From CAZSBB01 sp964605235 (GTDB lineage: Bacteria; Planctomycetota; Phycisphaerae; Phycisphaerales; Phycisphaeraceae), in the NCBI GenBank assembly GCA_964605235.1, contig CAZSBB010000001.1, positions 62,001-126,000 of the forward strand: 64,000 nucleotides of DNA. Direction: 5' to 3'. A program made the translations under genes and the position numbers. How positions within the stretch are numbered: the stretch's first letter is position 1; each line of letters opens with the position of its first letter. Below, in pieces: positions 26,373 to 35,335 of the stretch. The notes under the pieces are model-generated. The model was not told where the DNA came from, ran no database searches, and saw nothing but the letters and a program-made list of their open reading frames with translations.

Positions 26373-28025
26373 TCAGCGTTCGCGCAGCACCACATAGCAG
26401 ACGAACTGCGGGGCGAAACTGCCCGCCAGCGGCAGCGTGATCGGCTGTCCGGTCCACGGCGTTTCCAGCACCGGCGCGCCCCAGTAGTCTTCGACATTGA
26501 TGAAGCGGAAACGCTCGCCGGGTTTCGCCTGCCACAACTGCGCCAGGTCGAGAGGAATCGTGGACGCACCCGGCCAGTTGTAAATAATCAGATGGGCGCG
26601 GTCGAGTTCATAGGGATTGGGGCGCAGGTACACCCACGCTTCCTGCGGCGCGGTGGAGACGAATTCGCTGTGCGCGCCCCAGCCGGTGGCCTGCTGCCAA
26701 TCCGCCAGGCTGTCGAAAGATCTGCCATCGCGGTAGATGTGCCGGGACGACGGAGCTCCCTCGGCGAAGTAGGTATTGCGGTCCAGTTCACTGCGGCGGG
26801 GATCGTAGCGCAGGTTCGGCGCCGCCTGGGGTTCCTCCAGGAAGTCCATCACGGCATCCCCCTTCGGCGCGACATAAAACGGATCGTCGCCCTGGGGACT
26901 GGTCATCATCAACCCGTAGCCGGTGTGGGTGTAGCAGCGGTTGTCGGTGAAGGTCAGGCGATGCCAGTTTTTGATTTCCACCGCGTTGAGACCGCCGACG
27001 AAGACGCTGTGACGGATCGCCAGCGTGCCGTTGTTTTTGGCGATGTAGCCAAAGTCCGCGCCGCGCTTGAAGCGTCCCGCTGAGCCGCCGCCCTGGGCGA
27101 TCGCCGCCGCGACGGCCTGCTGCACGTCACCGCCGCCGACGATGTGCGCCTGCTGCGGGAAATAGGTGTAGCAGTGGTCCACCTGAATCTGATTGGCGTC
27201 CTTGTGCCCGCCGAGCAGGAAGTTGACCACCGGGAGGGCGCTGCCGACAGGCAGGCCATTGCCATAGAGCACGCAGCCTTCGAAGCGGAAGTTCGCCTGG
27301 GCTTTTTCCTCGGCGTAGCCGTGCATGCCCCAGCCGAAGTTGTTGAAGATCAGGCACTCGCGAAAGGTCTTGGTGGTGTGGGCTTTGGTGTTCTGGGTGT
27401 AGATGCCATGCGATTGGGCTCTGGTGTCCCGCCCATTGCGATAGAGCAGGCAGCCGGTGATCTCGTGGTCGTTGCCGATATCCCAGGCGCCGATGCCCGA
27501 GCGGTCGGGATTGTCGTGGATGATCAGGTTGATGAGCTTGACGCCATCGCCGCCCGCCAGCCAGACCGCCCCGCCGCGGCGTGGAGGCAGATCGCCGCCG
27601 ACGGTGACTTCCACCCCCCAGAGCCAGGTGTGCGAACCCTGGAGGGTCAGCACATGCTGCACCTCCGCAGCCGCGGTGATGGTCGCCCGCACCCCGGGCA
27701 GCGCGCGGTAGATGATTGGCTGCTCCGCGGTGCCGTTGAGCGCGGCGTTCTGCTCGAAGGGGCCTTGATAAGTTCCTGCCAGCAGCCAGATGGTGTCGCC
27801 GGGCGCGATGCGCTGGGCGTCGGTCAGCGCGGTGGCCAGGTCCAGCGGCGCGGCGCGCGTGCCCGGCGCGTCCGGCAAACCCTCGGGGCTGACGTACAAC
27901 TCACGCGCCGAGGCGATGCCCACCAACAGCAACACGCCCAACCCCGTCAACGCCATTCGCATGTCCAGCATCCTTATACGATCCATGGTGAAAAACAGCG
28001 GTCGGGGCGAGCAGCGCTGGTTCAT
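26373..28025 (-). CDS. secreted right-handed parallel beta-helix protein
   Basis: A 550-residue protein whose start overlaps the upstream gene stop as ATGA; internal ATGs at 27986 and 27962 give a shorter, better-shaped signal peptide (MRMALTGLGVLLLVGIASA). The body has repeated beta-helix rungs, for example NGTAEQPIIYRALPGVRATI, HDNPDRSGIGAWDIGNDHE, GCLLYRNGRDTRAQSHGIY and NFGWGMHGYAEEKA, characteristic of pectate-lyase-like and carbohydrate-binding beta-helix folds. Catalytic residues not identifiable by eye. It is the third gene of the polysaccharide operon and presumably acts on the same glycan. Confidence 0.85.
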   Translation of the reverse strand: MNQRCSPRPLFFTMDRIRMLDMRMALTGLGVLLLVGIASARELYVSPEGLPDAPGTRAAPLDLATALTDAQRIAPGDTIWLLAGTYQGPFEQNAALNGTAEQPIIYRALPGVRATITAAAEVQHVLTLQGSHTWLWGVEVTVGGDLPPRRGGAVWLAGGDGVKLINLIIHDNPDRSGIGAWDIGNDHEITGCLLYRNGRDTRAQSHGIYTQNTKAHTTKTFRECLIFNNFGWGMHGYAEEKAQANFRFEGCVLYGNGLPVGSALPVVNFLLGGHKDANQIQVDHCYTYFPQQAHIVGGGDVQQAVAAAIAQGGGSAGRFKRGADFGYIAKNNGTLAIRHSVFVGGLNAVEIKNWHRLTFTDNRCYTHTGYGLMMTSPQGDDPFYVAPKGDAVMDFLEEPQAAPNLRYDPRRSELDRNTYFAEGAPSSRHIYRDGRSFDSLADWQQATGWGAHSEFVSTAPQEAWVYLRPNPYELDRAHLIIYNWPGASTIPLDLAQLWQAKPGERFRFINVEDYWGAPVLETPWTGQPITLPLAGSFAPQFVCYVVLRER

Positions 28026-31000
28026 GGCTGCACGCGCAGGTAAAGCGGCCCGGCGGTCAGTTGCGCCGCCGTAAGCCGCAGCTTGCTCCAGCCAGCCTGC
28101 GCGGGCACATCCGCTTGCCGCCACTGACGCTGATCCGTCGAAAACCCCAGCGTCTGGGCTGGGAAGGCAAGCTCCACATCCACATCGCCGGTGATCTCGA
28201 AGACCTGCGGCGCCACGCGACGCACGCTGATGGCAGTGGTTTTGGTCACCGTGTCCCCCGGGCCATACCACCAGGCGTGCATGACGCCGGCGGGGCCGAA
28301 GTCCGCCAGTTCCGGCAGCTTTTCGTCCACCACCTGCCAGCGCCCCGGCCCACACCGATTGACGCGCCAGAACCGCGTGGCGTCATCGTCCGTCGCCACC
28401 CATGTGCGCGGCACGGCCGACTGTTGATCGAGCCAACTGCCCAGACTGCACTGAATCTCCCGGCTTTCCGCGGCAATCGCGTTGATCGGCGACCGATACA
28501 ACTCCGCGGTCAGCCGGGTGACGATGCGCGTGCCCGCACCTGCCGTCAGGTCCGCAGCGATATCCAACGCGGGCACCGCCGACCAGGTTGCACCGCTGCC
28601 GACGACGAGATTCCCCCCGCGCGGATCGCTGGGCCAGCTTTGATCGAGCCACAGCGTGCGCTGACGGTAATCCACGCGCACGATGCGCCCTTCGCGCCGG
28701 GCGGCCTGCGTTTTGATCTGCACCAACGGGCTGGCGAGCAATGTGCCGCCGGTGAGCGCCGCCTGCCGCAGCCCCTGCTTGTCCTGCGAGTGGAAAGCAA
28801 ATTCACCGGCCACACGGTAACCGCTCTCTGCCAACTCGCGCGGCTTATCCGGGCGACCGTCGGCAAAACACACATCCTGCCGACCATCCGCCAGTTGCAC
28901 CCCCACCGCCACCGCCCGCAGGTGATCGGTCTCATTGTCGTTGACCGCCAGCGCTTGCACGGACTGGATCAACGGCTCACCTACATAGGCTTCAATGATG
29001 GCGGGGAAGACGGATTGCACCTGGCGTTCGCTGCTGCTGCGCTGCTGGACGTAGATGTGCGTCATGCCATAGTCCATGCGCTTGGAGATCGCCCGCGCAC
29101 GCAGCGCCTGCGCGCCATCGGCTTCCAGCAGATGCAGGCGCACGAACTTGCGCGGCGAGTCGGGGTCGAAGTTGATCCCCAGCAACCGATTCTCCGTGCC
29201 GTACGCCTGGGCATCGCGGCTGTAGCGCCAGGTGGCGGTGAGTTGCCCGGCGATCTGGCCGGCGAATTTCGACTCCGGCGCTCGGCCGAAGATGCTCAGG
29301 TAATGCTCGGGGGACGCGACGGACGCCGGCCCCATCGCGCCGGCGTCAAAGCCCTCGGGCGCAGCGCCAACGGCACGCTCCGCCGAGACATTCCAGGTGA
29401 AAGCATCATCCGCCATGGCGTGGAAACAGAAGGTGTTGACCGTGCCGGCCGCGGTGCGGGCGCAATCGAACAGGTAGGAGCCGGGCGTGACGTTCGCGCG
29501 GGGCTCAAGCTGGGGCAACTTCGCCACGGGGTATTGCTGTGCGATGGTGAGCGGCTGCGACGGCTGGCTGTGGTCCACATCAATCAACGCAGCCTGGCGA
29601 CTAAAGTGCTGGCTGGCGATTTCCGCGAGCCCCCGCGCTGCCACATAACGCGCCTGCGGCGCATCGGACAAGCTGGTGATCCAGGCGTGAAAACGCTGCG
29701 ATCGGCCGTCCCATTCCACGACATTATGAACCCGGCGAATGGTGTCGGAAGGAACGGTGTAACCCAGACGCTGCCCCCCGTCGATCAGCATGGGCAGGCC
29801 ATGGGCGACAAACTGCAGGTCGAGTGAATCGTCATGGTGATGGCCATAGCCCAAGCCGGTGCGCAGGTAAGCCGCCCGACGGAAACGTGGGTCGTCATGC
29901 TCGTGTCCGGTTTCCAGAATGCCCGCCCAATTGGGCAGCACGCGCGAGGGTTGGTCGAGCCACGGCGCGCGGTGCAGTTGCGCCGCGGCGGTTTCAATCG
30001 CCTGCCACTGGGCGTCGGTTTCGTTCTGGCGGCCCAGGTAGTGCTTGAGGATGAAAGCGAACAGGGGGTCGCCACTCCATTCCCAGCCGTCGCGCATCAT
30101 GTGACGCATCTGCAGGTGCATGAAGCCGGGCAGTTTGTCCGGGCCGGTGACATCGCCGACGCGCACAAAGTCCCAGCCGGCGACAATGGCGCGCACCATC
30201 CAGTAGCAATGCGCCAGCGGCTTGGGATAACGCTGGGGGTCCATCAGGCTGTAGCGCGGGTTCCCGCCGGCGGCGAGGTAGGCTTCAATCGGCGCGACGA
30301 TGGTGCGGGCGCCTTCCATCGCGCTGTAGTGCGACGACGCGCCGTTGCCGTAAGCCGGCCCGTCGGGGTCGGTGCCGCTGATGAGCGCGTCCTGGATGCC
30401 CGCCAGCGCCATGGGATAGTAAAACGTGCGGGAAAAGGCCCATTCCATCCAGGGATCGGTGATGGCGTTGTCGCCCAGCACGGTGGCGACGGTGACGATG
30501 GATGCGGGATACACCACATCGCAGTAGTGCAGTATCCGCCGCGCGGTGTGCTGCACGCCAAAGACATCCATCAGCATGATCAGATCGGAAGGCTGCTTGA
30601 CCCACGGCACAAATCGGCCGACGGACTGAGCGAGTTCCTGGTTGTCCTTGATGTAGTCGTAGATCATGTCGTACGACTGGGCGATCCACTGATAGCTGCC
30701 GTAGTGGCCAAGGGCATAGGCTTCCGCGGAGCGATAGTGGAAGCGATCGCGGCCGTACATGCCGGTGGCGTGCACCGCGAAGGCGTGGTAATTCGCCGAG
30801 TCCAGCGCGGGCAGGCTGTAGGCGTAACGGATCAGCGCCAGCACCTGATCGCGCAGGCGGTCCTCGCTCAAGTCCGCAGGCCATTGGGAATCCGGGCGCG
30901 GCGTGAGATTCTGCAGGTAAAACTGCCGGTAATACTGCACCGCGTCGGCAATCGGACTCCAGTACCAGCACTTGTTCGGATCACGCGGATCCGGTGTGAC

Positions 31001-32158
31001 GATGCCCTCGCCCACATCCTTGAAGGGATACGGGTCCGGCAGCGGCTTGCGGGCGCGGAAATCCGCCACGGTGTATTTGAGGTTCAGCTTCTTGTTGATG
31101 ATGAAGGCATCGTGGTACTGCGGATCGCTGAACAGGTATGCGCCGCGTCCGTCATGGGCCGGCGTCCATGCGCCGAATTGCGCCTCGATCTGCTCGGCGG
31201 TCAGGTTGGGCATGCCCTTGGTCACTTCCCGCGGGAACATGACCGTGGGTTGCGATTGCTTGAACTGGTAGCCGGCGCCCTGGTCGTTGAGCAGGGGGAA
31301 CAGCTCCCACAACGCGCGATCGCGCGCCAGGCGCTGCTCAGGGGTGTAAATGCTGGGTTTGCGCTGCGTCGGCGGCGCGGGCAGGTCGAGCGTGCGCCGC
31401 GTCTTGATCGGCCGGCGCACTGCCCCCGCCAGCACGTCGTCCACGGTGATGTTGTGCAGCAGCAATGGCACTTCGCTGCCTTCATCCACAGCCAGCGTCA
31501 CGTGGTATTCGCGCGCGGCGGGGGCGTGAAAATACAGCTCAGCGATGCAGTAGAACGTGTCGGTGTAGTTGGCGCGGAAGCGCGTGGTCGTCACTTCGCC
31601 CGCCAGGCCGTCGTTGACCGTCAGGCGCAGGAACAGCGGTTTGCGGATCGGCTGCAGGTGCTGCGCTTCGACTGCGCCGATCACGCGCACGACGTACATG
31701 CCCCACGGCAATTGGCCCAGATCCAGCGTGAAGACGGGGGCGTTGGCCGTGACGCGCAGCACCGTGGCCGGGGGTTCCTGTGCCTCCTGCCGGGTGGCGC
31801 CGGCGCGCACCACGGCATATACCGGGGCGACATAACTCTCCGGCTTGAGCTGCGGACTTCCCGGCGCGACTGGTATGTGGGGCGCCACAAAATTGCGGAG
31901 CTGCGTACCCCGATCGAACAGGCTGCGCGTGGGGGTGTACTTCATCCAGTACGCGCGCCAGTGCTCGACGGAGCCGGGGTACAGTTCCCACTCGGGGTGG
32001 TAGCCTTCGTAGGCGTAGCCGGGGGGGATGCCGGGCGGGGCGGCGGCGACGGGCAGGTTGACGCCCGCCAGTGGTCCGCCGATGCCGTATTCCTGAGCGT
32101 GAGTCACTGCGGTGAGGAAGCAGACCCACAACCCGATGATGCATAACTGCAAGCGCAT
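28022..32158 (-). CDS. giant secreted heparinase II/III-like polysaccharide lyase
   Basis: A 1378-residue protein. Signal peptide MRLQLCIIGLWVCFLTAVTHAQ. Residues up to about 230 look like a beta-sandwich (TLDLGQLPWGMYVVRVIGAVE), then a long alpha-toroid (Trp/Tyr-rich HYGSYQWIAQSYDMIYDYI) and, near residue 770, the heparinase signature GLGYGHHHDDSLDLQFVAHG followed by a large beta-domain. It is much larger than ordinary 600-700 residue family members. An upstream TTG at 32176 is possible, but ATG 32158 gives a proper signal peptide. Uronate-polysaccharide lyase activity is inferred. ATGA overlap with the following beta-helix gene. Confidence 0.85.
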   Translation of the reverse strand: MRLQLCIIGLWVCFLTAVTHAQEYGIGGPLAGVNLPVAAAPPGIPPGYAYEGYHPEWELYPGSVEHWRAYWMKYTPTRSLFDRGTQLRNFVAPHIPVAPGSPQLKPESYVAPVYAVVRAGATRQEAQEPPATVLRVTANAPVFTLDLGQLPWGMYVVRVIGAVEAQHLQPIRKPLFLRLTVNDGLAGEVTTTRFRANYTDTFYCIAELYFHAPAAREYHVTLAVDEGSEVPLLLHNITVDDVLAGAVRRPIKTRRTLDLPAPPTQRKPSIYTPEQRLARDRALWELFPLLNDQGAGYQFKQSQPTVMFPREVTKGMPNLTAEQIEAQFGAWTPAHDGRGAYLFSDPQYHDAFIINKKLNLKYTVADFRARKPLPDPYPFKDVGEGIVTPDPRDPNKCWYWSPIADAVQYYRQFYLQNLTPRPDSQWPADLSEDRLRDQVLALIRYAYSLPALDSANYHAFAVHATGMYGRDRFHYRSAEAYALGHYGSYQWIAQSYDMIYDYIKDNQELAQSVGRFVPWVKQPSDLIMLMDVFGVQHTARRILHYCDVVYPASIVTVATVLGDNAITDPWMEWAFSRTFYYPMALAGIQDALISGTDPDGPAYGNGASSHYSAMEGARTIVAPIEAYLAAGGNPRYSLMDPQRYPKPLAHCYWMVRAIVAGWDFVRVGDVTGPDKLPGFMHLQMRHMMRDGWEWSGDPLFAFILKHYLGRQNETDAQWQAIETAAAQLHRAPWLDQPSRVLPNWAGILETGHEHDDPRFRRAAYLRTGLGYGHHHDDSLDLQFVAHGLPMLIDGGQRLGYTVPSDTIRRVHNVVEWDGRSQRFHAWITSLSDAPQARYVAARGLAEIASQHFSRQAALIDVDHSQPSQPLTIAQQYPVAKLPQLEPRANVTPGSYLFDCARTAAGTVNTFCFHAMADDAFTWNVSAERAVGAAPEGFDAGAMGPASVASPEHYLSIFGRAPESKFAGQIAGQLTATWRYSRDAQAYGTENRLLGINFDPDSPRKFVRLHLLEADGAQALRARAISKRMDYGMTHIYVQQRSSSERQVQSVFPAIIEAYVGEPLIQSVQALAVNDNETDHLRAVAVGVQLADGRQDVCFADGRPDKPRELAESGYRVAGEFAFHSQDKQGLRQAALTGGTLLASPLVQIKTQAARREGRIVRVDYRQRTLWLDQSWPSDPRGGNLVVGSGATWSAVPALDIAADLTAGAGTRIVTRLTAELYRSPINAIAAESREIQCSLGSWLDQQSAVPRTWVATDDDATRFWRVNRCGPGRWQVVDEKLPELADFGPAGVMHAWWYGPGDTVTKTTAISVRRVAPQVFEITGDVDVELAFPAQTLGFSTDQRQWRQADVPAQAGWSKLRLTAAQLTAGPLYLRVQP

Positions 32159-32233
32159 GAGATTGATCCGTGGCAATACCTGGGCTGCAAACCAGTGCAG
32201 CCGCAGAGCGCAAGTTGGCGGTGCAATTGCTGC

Positions 32234-33040
32234 TCAGTACGACGTGCCCGCGGCGTAGCTGAGTTCCCACCAGCGGGCGTTCCAGAAGCGGCTGGCGGTG
32301 TTGGCGTAGTAGGTGAAGCTGAGGGGGATCAGCGCACCGTGGCCGTCGAGGAAAACGAAATTGGTGGTTTCGCCGGGGTGGCGGGGATCGACTTCGTAGT
32401 TGGTGCTGTAGGGAAAGCGTTCGCCGATCAGGTAGGTGGAATTGCTGACGCCCCCGGTGTCGCCGAGCATGACGGTCTGGCTGTGGGGCGAGCGGATGTC
32501 GTCGGGCCGAAAGCTGTACATGCGCTGTTTGGCGGCGATGCCCGCGCCGTCGCGCAGGGAATACAGCGTGCGGGCGGTGCCCCAGGCTTCCTTGTAGAAC
32601 TGGTAGTTGACGCCGTAGCTCGTGTAGCGGTTGGTCGCCAGGTATTCGCCGCAGGCGTGCACTCCGGAGTGCCAGATGGTGCCGCTGGTGAAGGTCTTGC
32701 TCGGCGCCGGCAGGTAGTTCCGCCGCACCAGCGTATAGGGCCAGGGCACAGCTTCGCCCGCGGGCAGAGCGTAGGTCTGCACCACAGCTGCGGAGGCGTC
32801 GATCCGCGCGACCGGGTTTTCGGGATACAAGGGCGGAATCCGCTCGGTGAAGTCGCCGGCGTAGACATTCACCGCCTGCCCGTACTGCCGCAGGTTGCTG
32901 GCGCAGGCGATCATGCGCCCGGCGGCGCGGGCCTGCTGCAACGCGGGCAACAGCATGGCGATCAGCAGCGTGATGATGGAGATCACCACCAACAGCTCGA
33001 TGAGCGTGAACCCACGCCTCCGGGAATACCGGTCGTTCAT
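32234..33040 (-). CDS. prepilin-like protein with N-terminal methylation motif and H-X10-DG
   Basis: A 268-residue protein. The type IV pilin leader and helix are [20 protein letters not shown] with leader RRR-G and Glu+5. The C-terminal part has [17 protein letters not shown], an H-X10-DG motif like the H-X9-DG tail of the planctomycete prepilin-processing family. Function is unknown; such proteins are very numerous in Phycisphaerae and Lentisphaerae and often sit in glycan loci. AGGAG lies ahead of ATG 33040. It precedes the giant heparinase gene by 75 bases. Confidence 0.93.
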   Translation of the reverse strand: MNDRYSRRRGFTLIELLVVISIITLLIAMLLPALQQARAAGRMIACASNLRQYGQAVNVYAGDFTERIPPLYPENPVARIDASAAVVQTYALPAGEAVPWPYTLVRRNYLPAPSKTFTSGTIWHSGVHACGEYLATNRYTSYGVNYQFYKEAWGTARTLYSLRDGAGIAAKQRMYSFRPDDIRSPHSQTVMLGDTGGVSNSTYLIGERFPYSTNYEVDPRHPGETTNFVFLDGHGALIPLSFTYYANTASRFWNARWWELSYAAGTSY

Positions 33041-33114
33041 GGTGCTGTCTCCTGGGTCGGCACGGACGCCATGGGCATCATAAACCGCGGATGGTTCGGC
33101 TCCGTGACGAAGCA

Positions 33115-33148
33115 TTATCTTTAGTAGCAATGAACTTATCCTTTATGC
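33115..33148 (-). promoter_or_regulatory. candidate AraC operator, copy 1 (upstream of prepilin-heparinase operon)
   Basis: TTATCTTTA, 18 bases, then TTTATGC on the plus strand. The same two words with the same spacing occur upstream of the neighbouring transcription unit (34396-34429). On the minus strand the inner end reads TAAAGATAAT, a good -10 without a recognisable -35, which fits activator-dependent transcription of the operon starting at 33040. The TTTATGC word overlaps the end of the PL22-like gene. Confidence 0.5.
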
Positions 33149-34312
33149 GATGCTGTCGGCGGTGCGCGGCGCGGCCAGCGGCGGAACCGTGGCCGGAGCC
33201 CCGTCCTGCGGGCCCGCATCCACCACCCACAAGCTGCGTTCCCCGGGCGTCGAGGTGTTGAAGTAAGCCCGCTGACCATCGCGCGACCAGGTCGGGTGCA
33301 GATGACAGGCGCGGTTGCTGTAGTCCGGCTGACTGACCTGCGCCAGCACCTGAAAATCCTGGTGCGCCACGTCGTACGCCACCACTGCTCCCAAAGGCTT
33401 ATGCGGCCAGTTGGTGAGATCCACCACGATGCGCGTGCCGTCGTGGTTCACACAGGCGTGTTTGCCCAGCATGCGTTCGATCAGAGTCCAGCGGGCGCCG
33501 GTGTCGGGATCAAATGCGGTCAGGTCCTGCCCGCGATCGGGGCGATTGACGAAAGTGCAGATGATCGGCCGCCCGCTGCGGGGATCAACACCCCACATCG
33601 GATGATGCGCCTCCTCGCCGGCGTAGCGCAGGTTGCCGCCGTCGGCGTCGGCGACGAACACCGCGTGGACCCCTTCGCCTGGCTGCTGAAGCCGCGTCAG
33701 CGGGCTGGTGTTGCTCGCCATGACGAAGAACCGCGCCCCATCGGGCGCCCACTTGGTATGCATGAACGCCAGATGCTCACTGCCGGGGAAGCTCACGCCC
33801 AGCGGGTGCAGACGCATCGCCTGCTCGAGCGTGAACAGCGGCGTCAGCCGGCCGGCGGTCAGTTCCATCCGGCATACGGTGTCATCCAGATGGCGCGCCG
33901 GCGGGTCATAATCATGGCTGGTGGTCAGGCCGACGGGCGCCGTGGGGCTGAGCATGCGCAGCGCCCCAGCCATTTCCCGCTGCGTGCCGTCGGTCAGCGA
34001 CACCAGCACGGTGCGCAGGCTGCCCGGCGCACCATCGCAAAAGGCAATCGTGTCATCATCCACCCAAAGCTGTCGCGCCCCGGCATGGCGCTCGGCGTGT
34101 TCGAGCCGGGCGACCTGGCGCGTCATCCCGGTGGCGACCTCCACCACGCACACCGTCCCCGGCACGTCGACCAGCGGAACTTCCGGGGGGCGGTCGAACG
34201 CCACATACACCACCCGCCGGCCGTCGGGGCTTTCGGGGCAGACGTCGTAGTAGAAGTGGATCGCATGCACGCCCGGAGGCGTCAATCGCGTCAGCTTGCG
34301 CACTGCAGTCAT
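33143..34312 (-). CDS. PL22-like oligogalacturonate-lyase-type beta-propeller protein
   Basis: A 389-residue protein made of blades with repeated strings SPDGRRVVYVAF, WAPDGARFFVMAS, WSRDGQRAYFNTS. Three His regions are the family metal ligands in order: EEAHHPMWGVDP, GKHACVNHDGTR and RACHLHPTWSRDG. PL22 enzymes degrade unsaturated oligogalacturonides in the cytoplasm or periplasm; there is no signal peptide visible. Start 34312 has an AGGGAACAGG ribosome site; ATG 34369 in the same frame is an alternative. The actual sugar chain attacked cannot be stated. Confidence 0.75.
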   Translation of the reverse strand: MTAVRKLTRLTPPGVHAIHFYYDVCPESPDGRRVVYVAFDRPPEVPLVDVPGTVCVVEVATGMTRQVARLEHAERHAGARQLWVDDDTIAFCDGAPGSLRTVLVSLTDGTQREMAGALRMLSPTAPVGLTTSHDYDPPARHLDDTVCRMELTAGRLTPLFTLEQAMRLHPLGVSFPGSEHLAFMHTKWAPDGARFFVMASNTSPLTRLQQPGEGVHAVFVADADGGNLRYAGEEAHHPMWGVDPRSGRPIICTFVNRPDRGQDLTAFDPDTGARWTLIERMLGKHACVNHDGTRIVVDLTNWPHKPLGAVVAYDVAHQDFQVLAQVSQPDYSNRACHLHPTWSRDGQRAYFNTSTPGERSLWVVDAGPQDGAPATVPPLAAPRTADSIA

Positions 34313-34395
34313 GCCTGTTCCCTGTATGGACGAGCCGGTGGGTCCGGCGGCGATTTCATGGTACGGCATCCGACTCGCTGCCCCAGCAAAATTGG

Positions 34396-34429
34396 TTATC
34401 TTTACTGATGAGATTCTTTCCGTTTATGC
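34396..34429. promoter_or_regulatory. candidate AraC operator, copy 2 (divergent AraC/PL22 promoter)
   Basis: TTATCTTTA-N18-TTTATGC, the same motif and spacing as at 33115-33148, also sharing CTT at positions 12-14 of the spacer. It lies between the PL22-like gene (minus strand) and the araC gene start at 34433 (plus strand), and so could control both, including the regulator itself. Confidence 0.5.
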
Positions 34430-34432
34430 CCA

Positions 34433-35335
34433 ATGGACATATCCATGAAATCGCCCCCTCTGGTGCTGGCGGACCTGCAGTTCAGCCGCTGTCAGTATCG
34501 CCTACGCCAGCCGGGCTGGACCTATCCGCCGGCGTACCACCGCGACCTGTGGGAAATCTATGTGTGCTGGCAGGGACAATTCGAAGTCGGACAGCGCGGC
34601 CGGGCGACCGTCATCACCGCGCGCCAGGCGCTGGTCATTCCGCCGGGGCGCGCCCATGACGCGCGGGTGCTGGGCGAAGACCCCGCGCTGATCGGGATCA
34701 TCCTGTTTCGCGCCCGCTGTCCGCGCCTGCGCCGTCGCGCCTTTGCCGCGCTGCCCCTGGCGGGACGCCGACTGGACCGGCTGCGGCAGTTCATGAACGA
34801 GCGCGGCCACGACGCCACCGCCGCCCAGCGACGTCTCGCCCTGCTGACCCTGTTTCTCCTCGATCTGGCGGAACCCGCCGCCCCGCCCACGACGCCGCAC
34901 GCCCATCGGCTGCAGATGCTCGCGCCTTACGCTCAAGACCCGCTGGTGGAGCGCGTGCTCGAACATCTGCTGGAACGGCTGCCCGATGGCCTGGCGCTGG
35001 AGGAACTGGAAACCCGCACCGGTTACGGCGCCAGCCGGCTGCGCCAACTCTTCCGCCAGCGCACCGGCATGAGCCTGCGCGACGCCATGATGCAGTTGCG
35101 CCTGGAAGAAGCGCAGCGCCTGCTGCTGTTCTCGGGGCTGAAAATCGCCGCCGTCGCCCACATGGTCGGGTTCCGCCAGACCCCCAAATTCAACCAGTTC
35201 TTCCGCCGCTGCTGCGGTTGCTCGCCCACGCAGTTCCAGCGCTCGGGCGTGCGCTTTGGCGAAAAATGGGGCGAGGAAGCCGACCACAATGAAGTGCAGT
35301 TGCCCGCCGGCGCGTTACGTCGCCCGCGCCGCTGA
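34433..35335 (+). CDS. AraC-family transcriptional regulator of the polysaccharide locus
   Basis: A 300-residue protein. The N-terminal cupin-like sensor contains HRDLWEIYVCWQGQFEV and ALVIPPGRAHDARV; the C-terminal pair of HTHs is ALEELETRTGYGASRLRQLF and KIAAVAHMVGFRQTPKFNQF. Members bind sugars through the cupin part and activate nearby enzymes. It is divergent to the PL22-like gene and close to the heparinase operon, the likely targets. Its 3' end overlaps the opposite-strand oxidase subunit gene by 21 bases. Confidence 0.94.
   Translation: MDISMKSPPLVLADLQFSRCQYRLRQPGWTYPPAYHRDLWEIYVCWQGQFEVGQRGRATVITARQALVIPPGRAHDARVLGEDPALIGIILFRARCPRLRRRAFAALPLAGRRLDRLRQFMNERGHDATAAQRRLALLTLFLLDLAEPAAPPTTPHAHRLQMLAPYAQDPLVERVLEHLLERLPDGLALEELETRTGYGASRLRQLFRQRTGMSLRDAMMQLRLEEAQRLLLFSGLKIAAVAHMVGFRQTPKFNQFFRRCCGCSPTQFQRSGVRFGEKWGEEADHNEVQLPAGALRRPRR

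Noticed and set aside
29834..32146. A plus-strand open frame of about 770 codons opposite the giant heparinase
   Set aside because: It is antisense to a convincing signal-peptide-bearing lyase and its translation is Arg/His/Gly-rich without domains.
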